A DNA stretch of 64,000 bases from Isachenkonia alkalipeptolytica (GCF_009910325.1 NZ_SUMG01000006.1:62001-126000), one strand, 5' to 3'. Numbered from the stretch's first letter, positions 53,450-62,437 are shown. Numbers and translations: made by a program. The notes: a model not told the origin generated them from the letters alone.

Positions 53450-55039
53450 TTAACCGATAAGGTAGAAGAAAAGTAAAATCACCGCCAGGTAAATTAACAG
53501 TCCGTATGACCTCTTCTCAAATCGACCGGGAGCAATAAACACTCCGTCTTCCATCTCCGAGAATTTCCGTTTATCAAAGAGTGCTTTTTGTCCTTGTATG
53601 GTATAGAGTGTAATATCTTTGGTTTCCGAACCCGTACATATACTAATAACATACCCTGCGATAATGGTGGTTCCCGCACCGATTAAATTGTTCCACATCC
53701 AATAAACCTCGGTGTTTTGTGCCACAAAAGCTACCGCTACTATTCCCAGGACAAATCCCGCTGCGGTTCCTTTTTCATTGGCTTTTACTGTCAGCATCCC
53801 TAAAATAAATACTCCAAGCATGGATCCCAGTAGGTAGGAACCGTACACACTAATGGCTTCAAGAATGGATAAATTCGAAGTGCTGACGATTACCGCAAAG
53901 ACCGCCATAAATATTCCAAAGACCAAAGTAAGTTTCTTGGAAATCTTCAAGACCTGCTCATCGGAAGCTCCAGGATTCATATGGTTTTTATACACATCTT
54001 TGATCACCACGGTAGTCATGGAATTTAGTAATGAGTCCAGACTGGACATGGCCGATGCAAAGATCGCAGCAATGATAATCCCTAACAGTCCTACGGGAAA
54101 CTCGGTTAAGGCAAATCGTATAAAGACATCGTTGGGATTTTCAAAGGGAATCCCCTGAAAGTAAACGTAAAGAAAGGAACCCATCATCATAAAGAAAAAC
54201 ATTTGTATTACGACCACAAACCCTCCGAACCATAAAGAATGTTTTACATGGCGCATGGATTTCGCTGTAAGTACCCGTTGCACCTGGGCTTGATCAATCC
54301 CGAAATATCCCAAGTGAAGCACCGCTCCTCCAATCAACCCGGCCCAAACACTATTTGCCACCGATAGTCCCTGCGTAAAATTCAGAGCCGTCATCCTTCC
54401 CGCATCCCGGATCGATGCAATGCTTGTTGTGAAATCTCCGGGCATGCTTTGAACCACCGTGAAAATCGTAAGAACCAGTCCAAACCAAAGTACGACCATT
54501 TGGGTAACATCCGTCCAGATTACGGCTTTGATTCCCCCTAAAATCGTATAGAATATTCCAATGGCCGCCATTATGCCGATGGCCAGGTAAATAGATATTC
54601 CCGTTACTCTTGCCAGTACCAAAGCCGGGGCATACAAAATCGTTCCCATAACCATAATGGACTTAAATAAAAAGGCAAAAGCCATCAGTGCCCGAATCAC
54701 TTTTCCGAAACGTTTTTCCAAATACTCATACACGGAAGTAACCTGGATGTTGTAAAAAAATGGATGAAATATACCGCTGATAAAAAAAAGTACCAGGGGA
54801 ATATTTAATGTCATAATAATTGCAGAAAGGCCATCGGTATAGGCCCATCCCGGAGCACCGATAAAGGTTACGGCACTGACCTGGGTTGCAATAATCGATA
54901 AACCGATGGCCCACCATTTAAAATTTCTTCCTCCTAAAAAGTAGTCCTTTTCGGTTTTGTTAGTTTTACCTAATTTCACTCCTAATACCACAAGACCAAG
55001 TAGATATACCCCCACTAAAATCCAATCGATCCAACTCAT
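53450..55039 (-). CDS. Sodium:solute symporter (SSS family)
   Basis: A 529-residue membrane protein with 13-14 helices of the sodium/solute symporter family. N-terminal DYFLGGRNFKWWAIGLSIIATQ, the sodium-site region SAVTFIGAPGWAYTDG, and the conserved FASAMSSLDSLLNSM helix are present. Substrate unknown. It is the first gene of the five-gene SnoaL operon, with GGAGGT before its ATG and a promoter at 55079-55107. Confidence 0.9.
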   Translation of the reverse strand: MSWIDWILVGVYLLGLVVLGVKLGKTNKTEKDYFLGGRNFKWWAIGLSIIATQVSAVTFIGAPGWAYTDGLSAIIMTLNIPLVLFFISGIFHPFFYNIQVTSVYEYLEKRFGKVIRALMAFAFLFKSIMVMGTILYAPALVLARVTGISIYLAIGIMAAIGIFYTILGGIKAVIWTDVTQMVVLWFGLVLTIFTVVQSMPGDFTTSIASIRDAGRMTALNFTQGLSVANSVWAGLIGGAVLHLGYFGIDQAQVQRVLTAKSMRHVKHSLWFGGFVVVIQMFFFMMMGSFLYVYFQGIPFENPNDVFIRFALTEFPVGLLGIIIAAIFASAMSSLDSLLNSMTTVVIKDVYKNHMNPGASDEQVLKISKKLTLVFGIFMAVFAVIVSTSNLSILEAISVYGSYLLGSMLGVFILGMLTVKANEKGTAAGFVLGIVAVAFVAQNTEVYWMWNNLIGAGTTIIAGYVISICTGSETKDITLYTIQGQKALFDKRKFSEMEDGVFIAPGRFEKRSYGLLIYLAVILLFFYLIG

Positions 55040-55078
55040 AATTTACCTCCTTTCTAATCTGATATCGCGCGTACTATT

Positions 55079-55107
55079 AGCATAAAACCATGTTATTAAA
55101 ATAACAA
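55079..55107 (-). promoter_or_regulatory. Promoter of the SnoaL operon with palindrome
   Basis: On the minus strand TTGTTA (55102-55107) and TATGCT (55079-55084) with a 17-base spacer. The palindrome TGTTATTAAAATAACA (55091-55106) covers the -35 and is a likely repressor site. Confidence 0.5.
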
Positions 55108-55405
55108 TTTATGATTTTGCTATAATATGGGATTTTTGTATGGTTGTTTGTATGGAATTGCCCCAATTTATCGTAGATTATAATTCAATCTGGTTTTTGC
55201 AAAATGTTTATCCATTCCTTATTTATCCTATTGTCCTTTTTGTCGGTTTCACCCTAACTAACTTAAATTTTGATTTATTTAATGATTCTGATTGTACTTT
55301 CTATAATCACTGCAAAAACCAATTTGTAAAGAATTCTTTCCATATGTAAATATGACCCATTTTTATATGGCCCGGAATTTTCTTCATCCCTTTTTGCCAT
55401 AAAAA

Positions 55406-55427
55406 AGAACCCGCACCAAAGGGTTCT
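55406..55427 (-). terminator. Terminator of the TPR regulator gene
   Basis: AGAACCC and GGGTTCT arms, followed on the minus strand by TTTTTTATGG. Starts about 17 bases beyond the stop. Confidence 0.8.
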
Positions 55428-55443
55428 CCATAAAATACCTTTA

Positions 55444-56700
55444 TTAATCTTTAATCATAATGCTTCCAATAATCACTTTCAGCTTATCCAGGCAGTCCGG
55501 ATCCCAGCGCCGCTCTTCCCTGGCCTTTTCGATCATCAGCTCTTTTAAATTCTTTAATAAGGGATTTTTCGCATCCATCTCATCCACAATCCTGTTAATT
55601 ACGTTCAATTGATGGAGATAATAAATATATCCTTCCTTCTCCTCATCAATCATCTGTTCCAAAACAGCCAAAACTTCTCCCTTTTTCCGAAGACGCATTT
55701 TAATCTGAATATAAACCGTTAAATAGTCGTTCCGGGTTGCAGTGATTTTGCCCCTTAAACGATGAATCACATCATCCATCAACACTTCTGCTTTTTTAAT
55801 TTGATTCATTTTGTAGTATAGCCGAGCCAAGGAATAATCCGCCATATTCTCTTCTACGACCTTTCCTTGATAGCGAATGATCTTTTTGGATTTTAAATAA
55901 AGTTCCTCGGCCTTTTGATAATTATCCTGCAAAAGTTCATAATTCCCTTTCGCAATCAAGCATTTTGCTTTCATGGTGTTTCTTTCGGTAAGTCTTTCCC
56001 CGTTCTCAAACATCAATAATGCAGATTCATGTTTTTTCAGATGATTATAGATCAGTCCCAAATTATAATAGATTTGATCCATGTTATGGATAAAATCTTC
56101 GTTGGCCTTATCTAGGCGCCGTACAATATAGGGCATTAATTCCTGTAGACGCTCCCGATCCTTTTTTGCCAGCAAGGCCAGCCCCAACTCTGACATGGTA
56201 AGAATCAGACGGGGTTGACCTTCTTTTTTCTTTAAGTAGTCAATGGCCAGGTCATAATAGGCAATGCTGCGGTCCAAGTCGTTCAGGTTATAATAATAAG
56301 AAGCATAGGCCCGACATACATCAATATACTCTTTTAACATTTCTCTTTCAAAGCAGATTTTTTTCAATCGTTCCAAAACCTGAACGTCTTCTTTTTTATT
56401 GTACTGTTCTTTATAGAGTAATAAATTCGACACATAATGCTTAATCTGGTCTTCCTCAGGAATGTACAGATTATGAAAGTCCTCTTCCAAAGCCATGGTC
56501 AATTTCACTTTAAAAGCCCCGGAACCCAAATTTTTACTGTATAGATATTGCTTAATGGAATCGGAATACAGATTGATCTTCTCTCCAAAAGCATCCAGAC
56601 TTTCATATTCTTTTAGGATCCGGTCCATGATCTGAGCCCCGGGGGTTTGGATTTTGATGTCTTCTATGCCTAACTTAAAGCCTTTTTCCAAGGGTATCAC
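55444..56700 (-). CDS. TPR-repeat protein with HTH-like N-terminus, probable regulator
   Basis: A 418-residue cytoplasmic protein. Residues ~22-70 (MDRILKEYESLDAFGEKINL, then YSDSIKQYLYSKNL) resemble a helix-turn-helix domain, and from ~95 on it is a series of about eight TPR-like helix pairs (DRSIAYYDLAIDYL, ESALLMFENGERL, QKAEELYLKSKKI). The plan is like the peptide-sensing RRNPP regulators of Firmicutes, but no signal-peptide gene is visible next to it. It lies upstream of the SnoaL operon on the same strand with its own terminator. Confidence 0.65.
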   Translation of the reverse strand: MIPLEKGFKLGIEDIKIQTPGAQIMDRILKEYESLDAFGEKINLYSDSIKQYLYSKNLGSGAFKVKLTMALEEDFHNLYIPEEDQIKHYVSNLLLYKEQYNKKEDVQVLERLKKICFEREMLKEYIDVCRAYASYYYNLNDLDRSIAYYDLAIDYLKKKEGQPRLILTMSELGLALLAKKDRERLQELMPYIVRRLDKANEDFIHNMDQIYYNLGLIYNHLKKHESALLMFENGERLTERNTMKAKCLIAKGNYELLQDNYQKAEELYLKSKKIIRYQGKVVEENMADYSLARLYYKMNQIKKAEVLMDDVIHRLRGKITATRNDYLTVYIQIKMRLRKKGEVLAVLEQMIDEEKEGYIYYLHQLNVINRIVDEMDAKNPLLKNLKELMIEKAREERRWDPDCLDKLKVIIGSIMIKD

Positions 56701-56834
56701 TCTTTTCTTCTATGCATATTCTTAGAATCATTTTATCATAGAACGCTTTGATGATTCCACTTGAATATTCTCTTTACTCTTAAATTCTCTTTCCAATGCA
56801 TTAGCCAGCTTTTAGGAATTCTTCCAGGGAGAGG

Positions 56835-57248
56835 TTACCTCTGTATGGCGAAAGCCACCATTCTTCCGTCATCACAGGAGCGAAAGCCCAGGGCTTCATA
56901 AAACCCTCTGGTTTCTTCCGTATCCTCGGTTAAAAGCACCTTTTGCCGGACACCCTTGAACTCATTCATTACAAGCTTCATTAAGTTTGTTCCGATCCCT
57001 CTTCTTTTATAATCCTGAAGAACCAGAATATCCTGAATAAAGAGTATAATTTCTCCGTCTCCCACCACTCGTATCAGACCCACCAGTTTTCCTGCGTCCC
57101 AGGCTCCGACCACCCTCAAGGACTTGGAAATCGCCGCCATCAACTGCTGGCTATTCTCTGTATAGGCCGTCCACCCGGCATCTTCATATAATGGAAGTAC
57201 CTTGCTTTTTTCCATTGAATCTGCTGTTTGATAATTTATTTTTTCCAT
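56835..57248 (-). CDS. GNAT acetyltransferase
   Basis: A 137-residue acetyltransferase with all strands: N-terminal YEDAGWTAYTENSQQLMAAI, VGLIRVVGDGEIILFIQDI, the acetyl-CoA loop YKRRGIGTNLMKLV, and GFYEALGF near the end. This pattern is typical of the YhhY/aminoalkylphosphonate-like group common in Firmicutes. Substrate unknown. GGGGATG precedes the ATG. Confidence 0.85.
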   Translation of the reverse strand: MEKINYQTADSMEKSKVLPLYEDAGWTAYTENSQQLMAAISKSLRVVGAWDAGKLVGLIRVVGDGEIILFIQDILVLQDYKRRGIGTNLMKLVMNEFKGVRQKVLLTEDTEETRGFYEALGFRSCDDGRMVAFAIQR

Positions 57249-57361
57249 CTTACATCCCCCTTCATCCTTTGGGTTTTGTTAACCTTGGCTTGCACAATTA
57301 CCTGTTCTAATCTCCCTAACAATCCGGTTATCTTCAATAGGTATATAAGCTATGGAACCCT

Positions 57362-58437
57362 TCAATTAGTATTTGCTTTTAACAGTTGGTTTATCACTTT
57401 AAGCATAAACCTTATGCCCTTCGATTTATAGGATACATCATTAAAATTACCGATCAGGTACGCATCCAGTTCCGGATGGTAAAACATAAAGGCCCCGGTT
57501 ACCCCGGCGCATCCCCAACAGCTGTATTTCCCCGGCATAAAAACCGGTATCCTTTTGAATTGCCAAACTCCATAACCATAATCGATCCCGAAGTATAACT
57601 GATCCCCATCATTCTTCATGGTCTCCAGAGTAGCCTTTGAAATAATCCGCCCCGTTACTAAGGCCTTCATAAATTTGAGCAAATCCTCATTGGTGGCTAC
57701 AACCCCGCCGCCGGCAAAGTCAATCCCCCCATAGTTCTTGAAATCATTCATTATTCGATTGTCTTTGCTGAAATGGGCAATAGGTTCCTTGTAGGCTTCC
57801 TTGGGTTCGGAGTAGTGAAGCATCGATGCATTCTTCATTCCAAGGGGAAGGAAAATATAGTCTTTCAACACTTGATGAAAGGCTTTTCCCGTTGTGTTTT
57901 CAATGATTAAGCCTAAAAGATAATAATTGGTATCCGTATAGTTCACCTTTTTCCCCGGGGGGCCATGGGGTTTTAAGTGTTTTTCCCCCAGAGGACGGCC
58001 TCCCGAGGGGTCATGTTAAAATCCTTCTCTTCCAAAAGCTTCTCCAGCAGGGGCCAGAAACTATCATTTAAACCTGAGGTTTGTTTTAGCAAATGCTTGA
58101 TTTTGATATCCTTGGTATAGTCTTTGCCCTTGTACACATGAAGACCTTGCAGTAATTCCCCGTCTAAGTGATTGTTGATGGGATCCTCAAAGGAGAGGGC
58201 CCCCTTTTCATGTAAGATGCTGATGATCGTAGCGGTAAATAATTTACCCACACTGGCCATGTAGTTCGCTTGCCCGGGGCTTGCCGGCCAATCCCCGGTG
58301 GAACCCTCCGCAATATTCATATGAAAATCCAACTTGTCTGAATGAACCAATAAATACGCATTCTTGGCTTTAGGGTCTTGTTGTACCTGCTTTCTAAACA
58401 TATCTTCAATTGCTTTTTTAGCTTCTTCCTGACGCAC
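57362..58437 (-). pseudogene. Class C beta-lactamase-type serine hydrolase, single frameshift
   Basis: Two adjacent frames make one serine hydrolase. 57973-58437 has the nucleophile motif in NYMASVGKLFTATI (SxxK) and IKHLLKQTSGLND; 57362-57946 has YTDTNYYLLGLI (YxN) and ends with the core strand. They are joined if one base is added in the run GGGGGAAAAA near 57985: the restored text reads WGEKHLKPHGPPGKKVNYTD. So a one-base loss, or a sequencing slip in a homopolymer, splits the gene. Such enzymes act on peptides or esters; drug resistance is not implied. Confidence 0.8.
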
Positions 58438-58490
58438 CGGTTTTCACTCCTTTTTTAGAAGTCGATTTTTCAAAACAGCCATCAGGGCTG

Positions 58491-59351
58491 TTATTGCCCT
58501 TCTCCGACTTTCACTCTTCGTTCAAACACCTCTTCGTTATCATAAATAAACCGCAAAAGAATTTCATCGTAGACTTCCTCCTCCATAGGGATACGCTTAC
58601 GATAATTTCGGTAAGTATTTTCCTCATGATGCTCCATTTCCACTTCCCTTACCTTGTGGTTTTCCTTCAATAAATAAGTCTCCAGGGTCTTTAGCTGGTA
58701 ATTGGGCGAGGGATGATACTGGTCCACATCGATGTTGACATCGTACTCCGGTTCACTTCCCCCATGATGATGGATATTGATATGAACCGGATGGTAAAGC
58801 TCAAACTTCATTCCGGAAAAGTGCATCTTTTCTTCTGCGGTGGTTCTTCTCTCACCGTTGTACTCCGTTGATACATAATGTGGGAGATAGTCCTGTCCGC
58901 CCTCTTCCTGATCGGCCCATGTCTGAACTTCATTCCCTCGATCTCCGGGGCTGCTGCCGCTGTAGTGCATCCTGATCTCCGGTTCGATGGACAGTGCAAG
59001 ATCAAACACGGCACGAAAAACCCCGGTGCTGACCTCCTCCATTTCCACCGATTGATAGTGCTCATCTGCTGTGGGTCGGTAGTGAAAGTAAAGCTTTTCT
59101 CCATCTTTGTAGTCTTGAATCTGATATTCTACTGAAACCTCCTGAAGATTCTCCCCTTTTCGTTCCAGTTCCAAAGATCCTTTGCTCCACCACCGTTCCT
59201 CCTCCCGGATTTGACCGACCTGCTGCTCGATACGGCCGACCTCACGAGATATTTCCCGACTCATGTTATGGAGTTGGTTTTCAATTCGTTGCAGATCCCC
59301 GGACTGTAAACTTCGGCTGTAGTAGGTGAAAATTAGTAATGCGATGATCAT
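58491..59351 (-). CDS. Membrane-anchored protein of unknown function
   Basis: A 286-residue protein with one N-terminal helix (IGMIIALLIFTYYSRSL), a coiled coil (~20-55) and an outside domain rich in His, Glu and Tyr. Not recognised. The ATG at 59351 lies inside the helix and has no ribosome site; AAGGAGCTG (59392-59400) is 40 bases upstream and the in-frame codons after it read RKINQKREKIYIG, so the real start may be a non-standard ATC at 59384. A relic of a flavodoxin start is in frame just upstream. Confidence 0.5.
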   Translation of the reverse strand: MIIALLIFTYYSRSLQSGDLQRIENQLHNMSREISREVGRIEQQVGQIREEERWWSKGSLELERKGENLQEVSVEYQIQDYKDGEKLYFHYRPTADEHYQSVEMEEVSTGVFRAVFDLALSIEPEIRMHYSGSSPGDRGNEVQTWADQEEGGQDYLPHYVSTEYNGERRTTAEEKMHFSGMKFELYHPVHINIHHHGGSEPEYDVNIDVDQYHPSPNYQLKTLETYLLKENHKVREVEMEHHEENTYRNYRKRIPMEEEVYDEILLRFIYDNEEVFERRVKVGEGQ

Positions 59352-59390
59352 TCCGATGTAGATTTTTTCCCGTTTCTGATTGATTTTTCT

Positions 59391-59465
59391 TCAGCTCCTT
59401 TCATAATGTCTCGGTTTCTTTATGTACCCGGTATTTGATTTGTGCAATAATAAAACCTTTTTCAT
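59391..59465 (-). pseudogene. Relic of a flavodoxin gene start
   Basis: ATG behind GGAGG opens 24 codons, MKKVLLLHKSNTGYIKK..., which resemble the flavodoxin N-terminus at 2394-2924 (MKAIVVYKSKTGFTKR). It ends with TGA overlapping AGGAGCTGA. The frame is continuous with the gene at 58491 except for that single stop. Probably a deletion fused the start of a flavodoxin gene to this region. Confidence 0.5.
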
Positions 59466-59632
59466 TATAACAGCCTCCATAATTAATATTAGCTAACTAT
59501 AATAATAAAGGTTATTCCTATTGAATATAACCGTCGGAAGATGTCTTTAGATCCCTTCTAGAGACTTACGCTTTCTCGGTCTGTAGACCGAAGCCCTTAT
59601 TCCTTTACCCCTGGGGATCAGACCTGCATAAA

Positions 59633-59675
59633 AACAAGCTCGGCTGCTCATGGAATGGGTCCAGCCGAGCTTGTT
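59633..59675 (-). terminator. Strong hairpin after the sirtuin gene
   Basis: Perfect 14-bp arms AACAAGCTCGGCTG and CAGCCGAGCTTGTT; on the minus strand followed by TTTTATG. Serves as terminator of the sirtuin gene. Confidence 0.8.
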
Positions 59676-59706
59676 AGATGACAAAAACTCCGTCCCGCTG
59701 TCATCT
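59676..59706. repeat. Small hairpin related to family A (copy 10)
   Basis: AGATGACA and TGTCATCT arms enclose AAAACTCCGTCCCGC, the reverse form of the family A core. It touches the end of the sirtuin gene. Confidence 0.5.
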
Positions 59707-59707
59707 C

Positions 59708-60427
59708 CTAATCTTCCAGATTGTCATACAACTCCTCGAGTACCTCCCGGGCTTTCCCGATGATTTTCAAATCAAACATTCCGCTGCCGCCCCGGTCTTC
59801 ATTATTAATCAATACGGTTTTTCCCCGGGTCATCATCGGCAACTGATTTACGGGATATACCTCCAGGCTGGTGCCGATAACCACCAGTAAGTCGCTTCTC
59901 TCGATGGCGCTCATGGCGGAATCCCAGGCCTCGTTAGGCAGCATTTCTCCGAACAACACCACCCCGGGTCGTAGGGCGCCACCGCAGAAGTTACATTTTT
60001 CCTTGTTTAAGAAGTTTTTTAGCCCGGCCTCCCGGTGGCAGTTATTGCATCGGATGCTTCGAATATTTCCATGGAGTTCATACACCCTACGGCTCCCCGC
60101 CATGGCATGTAAGCCTGCTACGTTCTGGGTGGCAATGCCCTCAATCATTCCCCTGCTCTCAAGCTCGGCGAGTATGAAGTGTCCTTTATGGGGCTTAACA
60201 CCTTCCAGCATCTTCAGTCGCATGGAATAAAATTCATGAAATAGCGAATAGTTTTCCTGTAGGGTATCAATACTTGCCACGGTTCTCGGGTCCATGTTTT
60301 TCCACCAGCCGTCTTTTCCACGAAAGTCGGGAATATTGCTTTCGGTGTCCATCCCTGCTCCCGTGAGTACCACCACATGCTTGGAGTTTTTTAGTAAATC
60401 TGCCAGTTCCATAACTTCATTCTTCAT
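59708..60427 (-). CDS. Sirtuin (NAD-dependent deacylase) with altered NID motif
   Basis: A 239-residue Sir2-family protein: GAGMDTESNIPDFRG, the catalytic His in VYELHGNIRS, a zinc site CNNC...CNFC, RPGVVLFGEMLP, and GTSLEVYPV. It would remove acyl groups from lysines using NAD. The canonical TQNID motif reads TQNVAGLH: the conserved Asp that binds nicotinamide is Ala, so activity may be changed. Single gene, 14 bases after the gene upstream. Confidence 0.88.
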   Translation of the reverse strand: MKNEVMELADLLKNSKHVVVLTGAGMDTESNIPDFRGKDGWWKNMDPRTVASIDTLQENYSLFHEFYSMRLKMLEGVKPHKGHFILAELESRGMIEGIATQNVAGLHAMAGSRRVYELHGNIRSIRCNNCHREAGLKNFLNKEKCNFCGGALRPGVVLFGEMLPNEAWDSAMSAIERSDLLVVIGTSLEVYPVNQLPMMTRGKTVLINNEDRGGSGMFDLKIIGKAREVLEELYDNLED

Positions 60428-60441
60428 TTGAATAACCTCCT

Positions 60442-61491
60442 TTACCCTGCACTCCTCCTGACATAGCGTTTATAAAGAAAAGCCAACAGCCACACCACCA
60501 GAACCGTAAGCACTAAGGGTCCGGCAAATACCGCGAGAAGAAAAAGCCCCCAGCCCACTCGAAACAAAAATATCATGGGGATCAGTACTAGGCCCAACCA
60601 TTTATATTTCGGATCCTTCTTTATACTCAACCAAAGGATCCCTGTGGCCATAACAGCCATAACTGCGGCGACAATAACATTATGAATTACCCGAACATTG
60701 GTCCCAAGAAACAGTCCCGAGGTGGACACAAACCCCACAAGCCACTCCTCTTGGGGAAGCTCTTCCAAGGTCCCGTGGTAAATCCCTTCGCCGGCCTTTT
60801 CCATGGGAATGTTGGAGTCCACGGCGTAATCCCCTTCGGGCAGTTGAAATTCCAAGTTTACCTTCGCATCCCCCTCCCAAAAAAGAGCCGGTGTCAGATA
60901 ATAAACCTGATGGTAGATGGAATTAATCACTTCCGTAGGTTGATAAATCCCGCTGTAGCTGGGATAGTGAAGGGTCAACTCCCCCGTTTCCCCTAAGGGT
61001 AGATCCACCGTAAACAGTTTTCCTCGACTGTTTCCATAGCTTCCGTAAACCGAGTATTCCCCCCTTAGACTCATTCCCGACAGCGGGTCATGCACTAAGG
61101 GAAGCTCCGATGCTCTCCAGTTACTGGGCAGTCTTGTACGGGAGACCTCTTCTTCTATTTCGATGCGCTCATTATTCCAAAAGACCTCTAAGGAATCGCT
61201 TCTTTCCGGTAAAATAAACAGCATTTCCAGATTTTCCTCTTCCCGGCTGATGTTTTCCATCACATAGCGAACCTCTACGATTCCCTGTTCCTCGGATTCC
61301 ATAATAATAGTAACCCATTCTTCCTGTAGGGCGACGCCGCTATTTTCATCAAAAACCATTTTCTGATCCGACGGGCGGACGGTGGGCGGCCCTGAATTTC
61401 CATACACAACAGAAATCGAGGCGATCAAAAGACTGAGAACCAGCATAAGCTTGAGTATAAAACCTTTACGATCTTTACCACCTTTACACAT
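60442..61491 (-). CDS. Secreted/membrane protein of unknown function
   Basis: A 349-residue protein: signal peptide (ILKLMLVLSLLIASISVVYG), an outside beta-rich domain (~35-270, with VEVRYVMENISREEENLEM), and two to three helices at the C-terminus (~275-340). No family recognised; the layout recalls surface proteins with a cargo domain held by a C-terminal membrane hairpin. It overlaps the upstream membrane-protein gene by 8 bases, so both are probably made together. Confidence 0.6.
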   Translation of the reverse strand: MCKGGKDRKGFILKLMLVLSLLIASISVVYGNSGPPTVRPSDQKMVFDENSGVALQEEWVTIIMESEEQGIVEVRYVMENISREEENLEMLFILPERSDSLEVFWNNERIEIEEEVSRTRLPSNWRASELPLVHDPLSGMSLRGEYSVYGSYGNSRGKLFTVDLPLGETGELTLHYPSYSGIYQPTEVINSIYHQVYYLTPALFWEGDAKVNLEFQLPEGDYAVDSNIPMEKAGEGIYHGTLEELPQEEWLVGFVSTSGLFLGTNVRVIHNVIVAAVMAVMATGILWLSIKKDPKYKWLGLVLIPMIFLFRVGWGLFLLAVFAGPLVLTVLVVWLLAFLYKRYVRRSAG

Positions 61492-62437
61492 TGTTTTCCC
61501 TCCGATCCATATACAGATCCATAAAAATCATCGGTGCAATGACATTGAAGATCACGGTTAAGAGCACCACCAAGCCCCAGGAGATACTTCCGAAAGTGCT
61601 GAGGATTCCCTGGTACAATCCGGGAAGCTCCACTAAGGTTTTTTCAATACCCATGGAGGGCTCCGCCAAAAGCCTCTGGGCCATTCGAAAGGGCACATTA
61701 GGGCTCAATACACTTTGAAAAGCAACGGCGGCGGCAAAAATTTGCAGCCCGAGCACCACGGGGTAGTGTTTTTTCACAAAGGAAATACTGAGGTTGACGG
61801 AATCCTTAATGCTACCGTCATCGGCTACCATAATGGTGTCCCACAGTGCAAACAGCAGGGTGATAAGAAAAATCACCGCCGGCGCCCAGTCCACCAGCCT
61901 TGGGTTCGAGGAGTTTAACAGCTCCAGGGCCAAGGGCAGTAGCATGAAAAAGGCGACGGTAAAAATAATCACTCTGCCCACCAGGATTTTCAGGCCGAAG
62001 CGCCCCATCCCGTCAGCGTAGTCTCTCATTGTGATATTCGCTACCTCCTCCCCTTCACCGGTGCTGTTTTCACCGGTATCCTGATACCCAGCGTTACGAT
62101 TACCGGCGTTGTGCTGGGTAGCCTCCTGTTGATCAGTCTCCTGTCGCCTCGTATTGTGATGGCCCTGATAAATTTTCCGGATCATGTAAAGCTTTCCCGA
62201 AAGGAGAAATGCCCCGATAAATCCGGCGACGGCAACTCCGATCAAATAAGGCGGCGGACCGCCGGTGGCGTAAAAGGGTAAATTTCCGGAACTCTGGGCT
62301 GTTTGATTAATACGGTAGGAGGCATAGATCAACGTCATAAAGAATAGGGCATCGATCAGTCCCGTATACAAAAGTACTTTATTGGACCGTAAAATTTTGA
62401 AGCTATCGCTTATGTAAGCAAAAATCGTTTTTTCCAT
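61484..62437 (-). CDS. Polytopic membrane protein of unknown function
   Basis: A 317-residue protein with about six helices: two at ~20-90, a hydrophilic His/Asn/Gln-rich loop (~95-135, repeated NAGNRNAGYQDTGENSTGE), then four more. The VNLSISFVKKHYPVVLGL segment resembles regulatory membrane families, but no assignment is safe. It overlaps the gene at 60442. Confidence 0.6.
   Translation of the reverse strand: MEKTIFAYISDSFKILRSNKVLLYTGLIDALFFMTLIYASYRINQTAQSSGNLPFYATGGPPPYLIGVAVAGFIGAFLLSGKLYMIRKIYQGHHNTRRQETDQQEATQHNAGNRNAGYQDTGENSTGEGEEVANITMRDYADGMGRFGLKILVGRVIIFTVAFFMLLPLALELLNSSNPRLVDWAPAVIFLITLLFALWDTIMVADDGSIKDSVNLSISFVKKHYPVVLGLQIFAAAVAFQSVLSPNVPFRMAQRLLAEPSMGIEKTLVELPGLYQGILSTFGSISWGLVVLLTVIFNVIAPMIFMDLYMDRRENNV

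Larger units (their letters stand above)
55040..55443. other. Intergenic region upstream of the SnoaL operon
   Basis: A 404-base AT-rich gap. It contains the symporter promoter with an overlapping palindrome (55079-55107) and the terminator of the TPR regulator gene (55406-55427). A plus-strand frame of 69 codons (55140-55349) has no ribosome site and odd composition; I do not call it. Confidence 0.6.

Noticed and set aside
55140-55349. 69-codon plus-strand frame as a signal peptide gene for the TPR regulator
   Set aside because: No ribosome site, no signal-peptide pattern, and it runs opposite to both neighbours.
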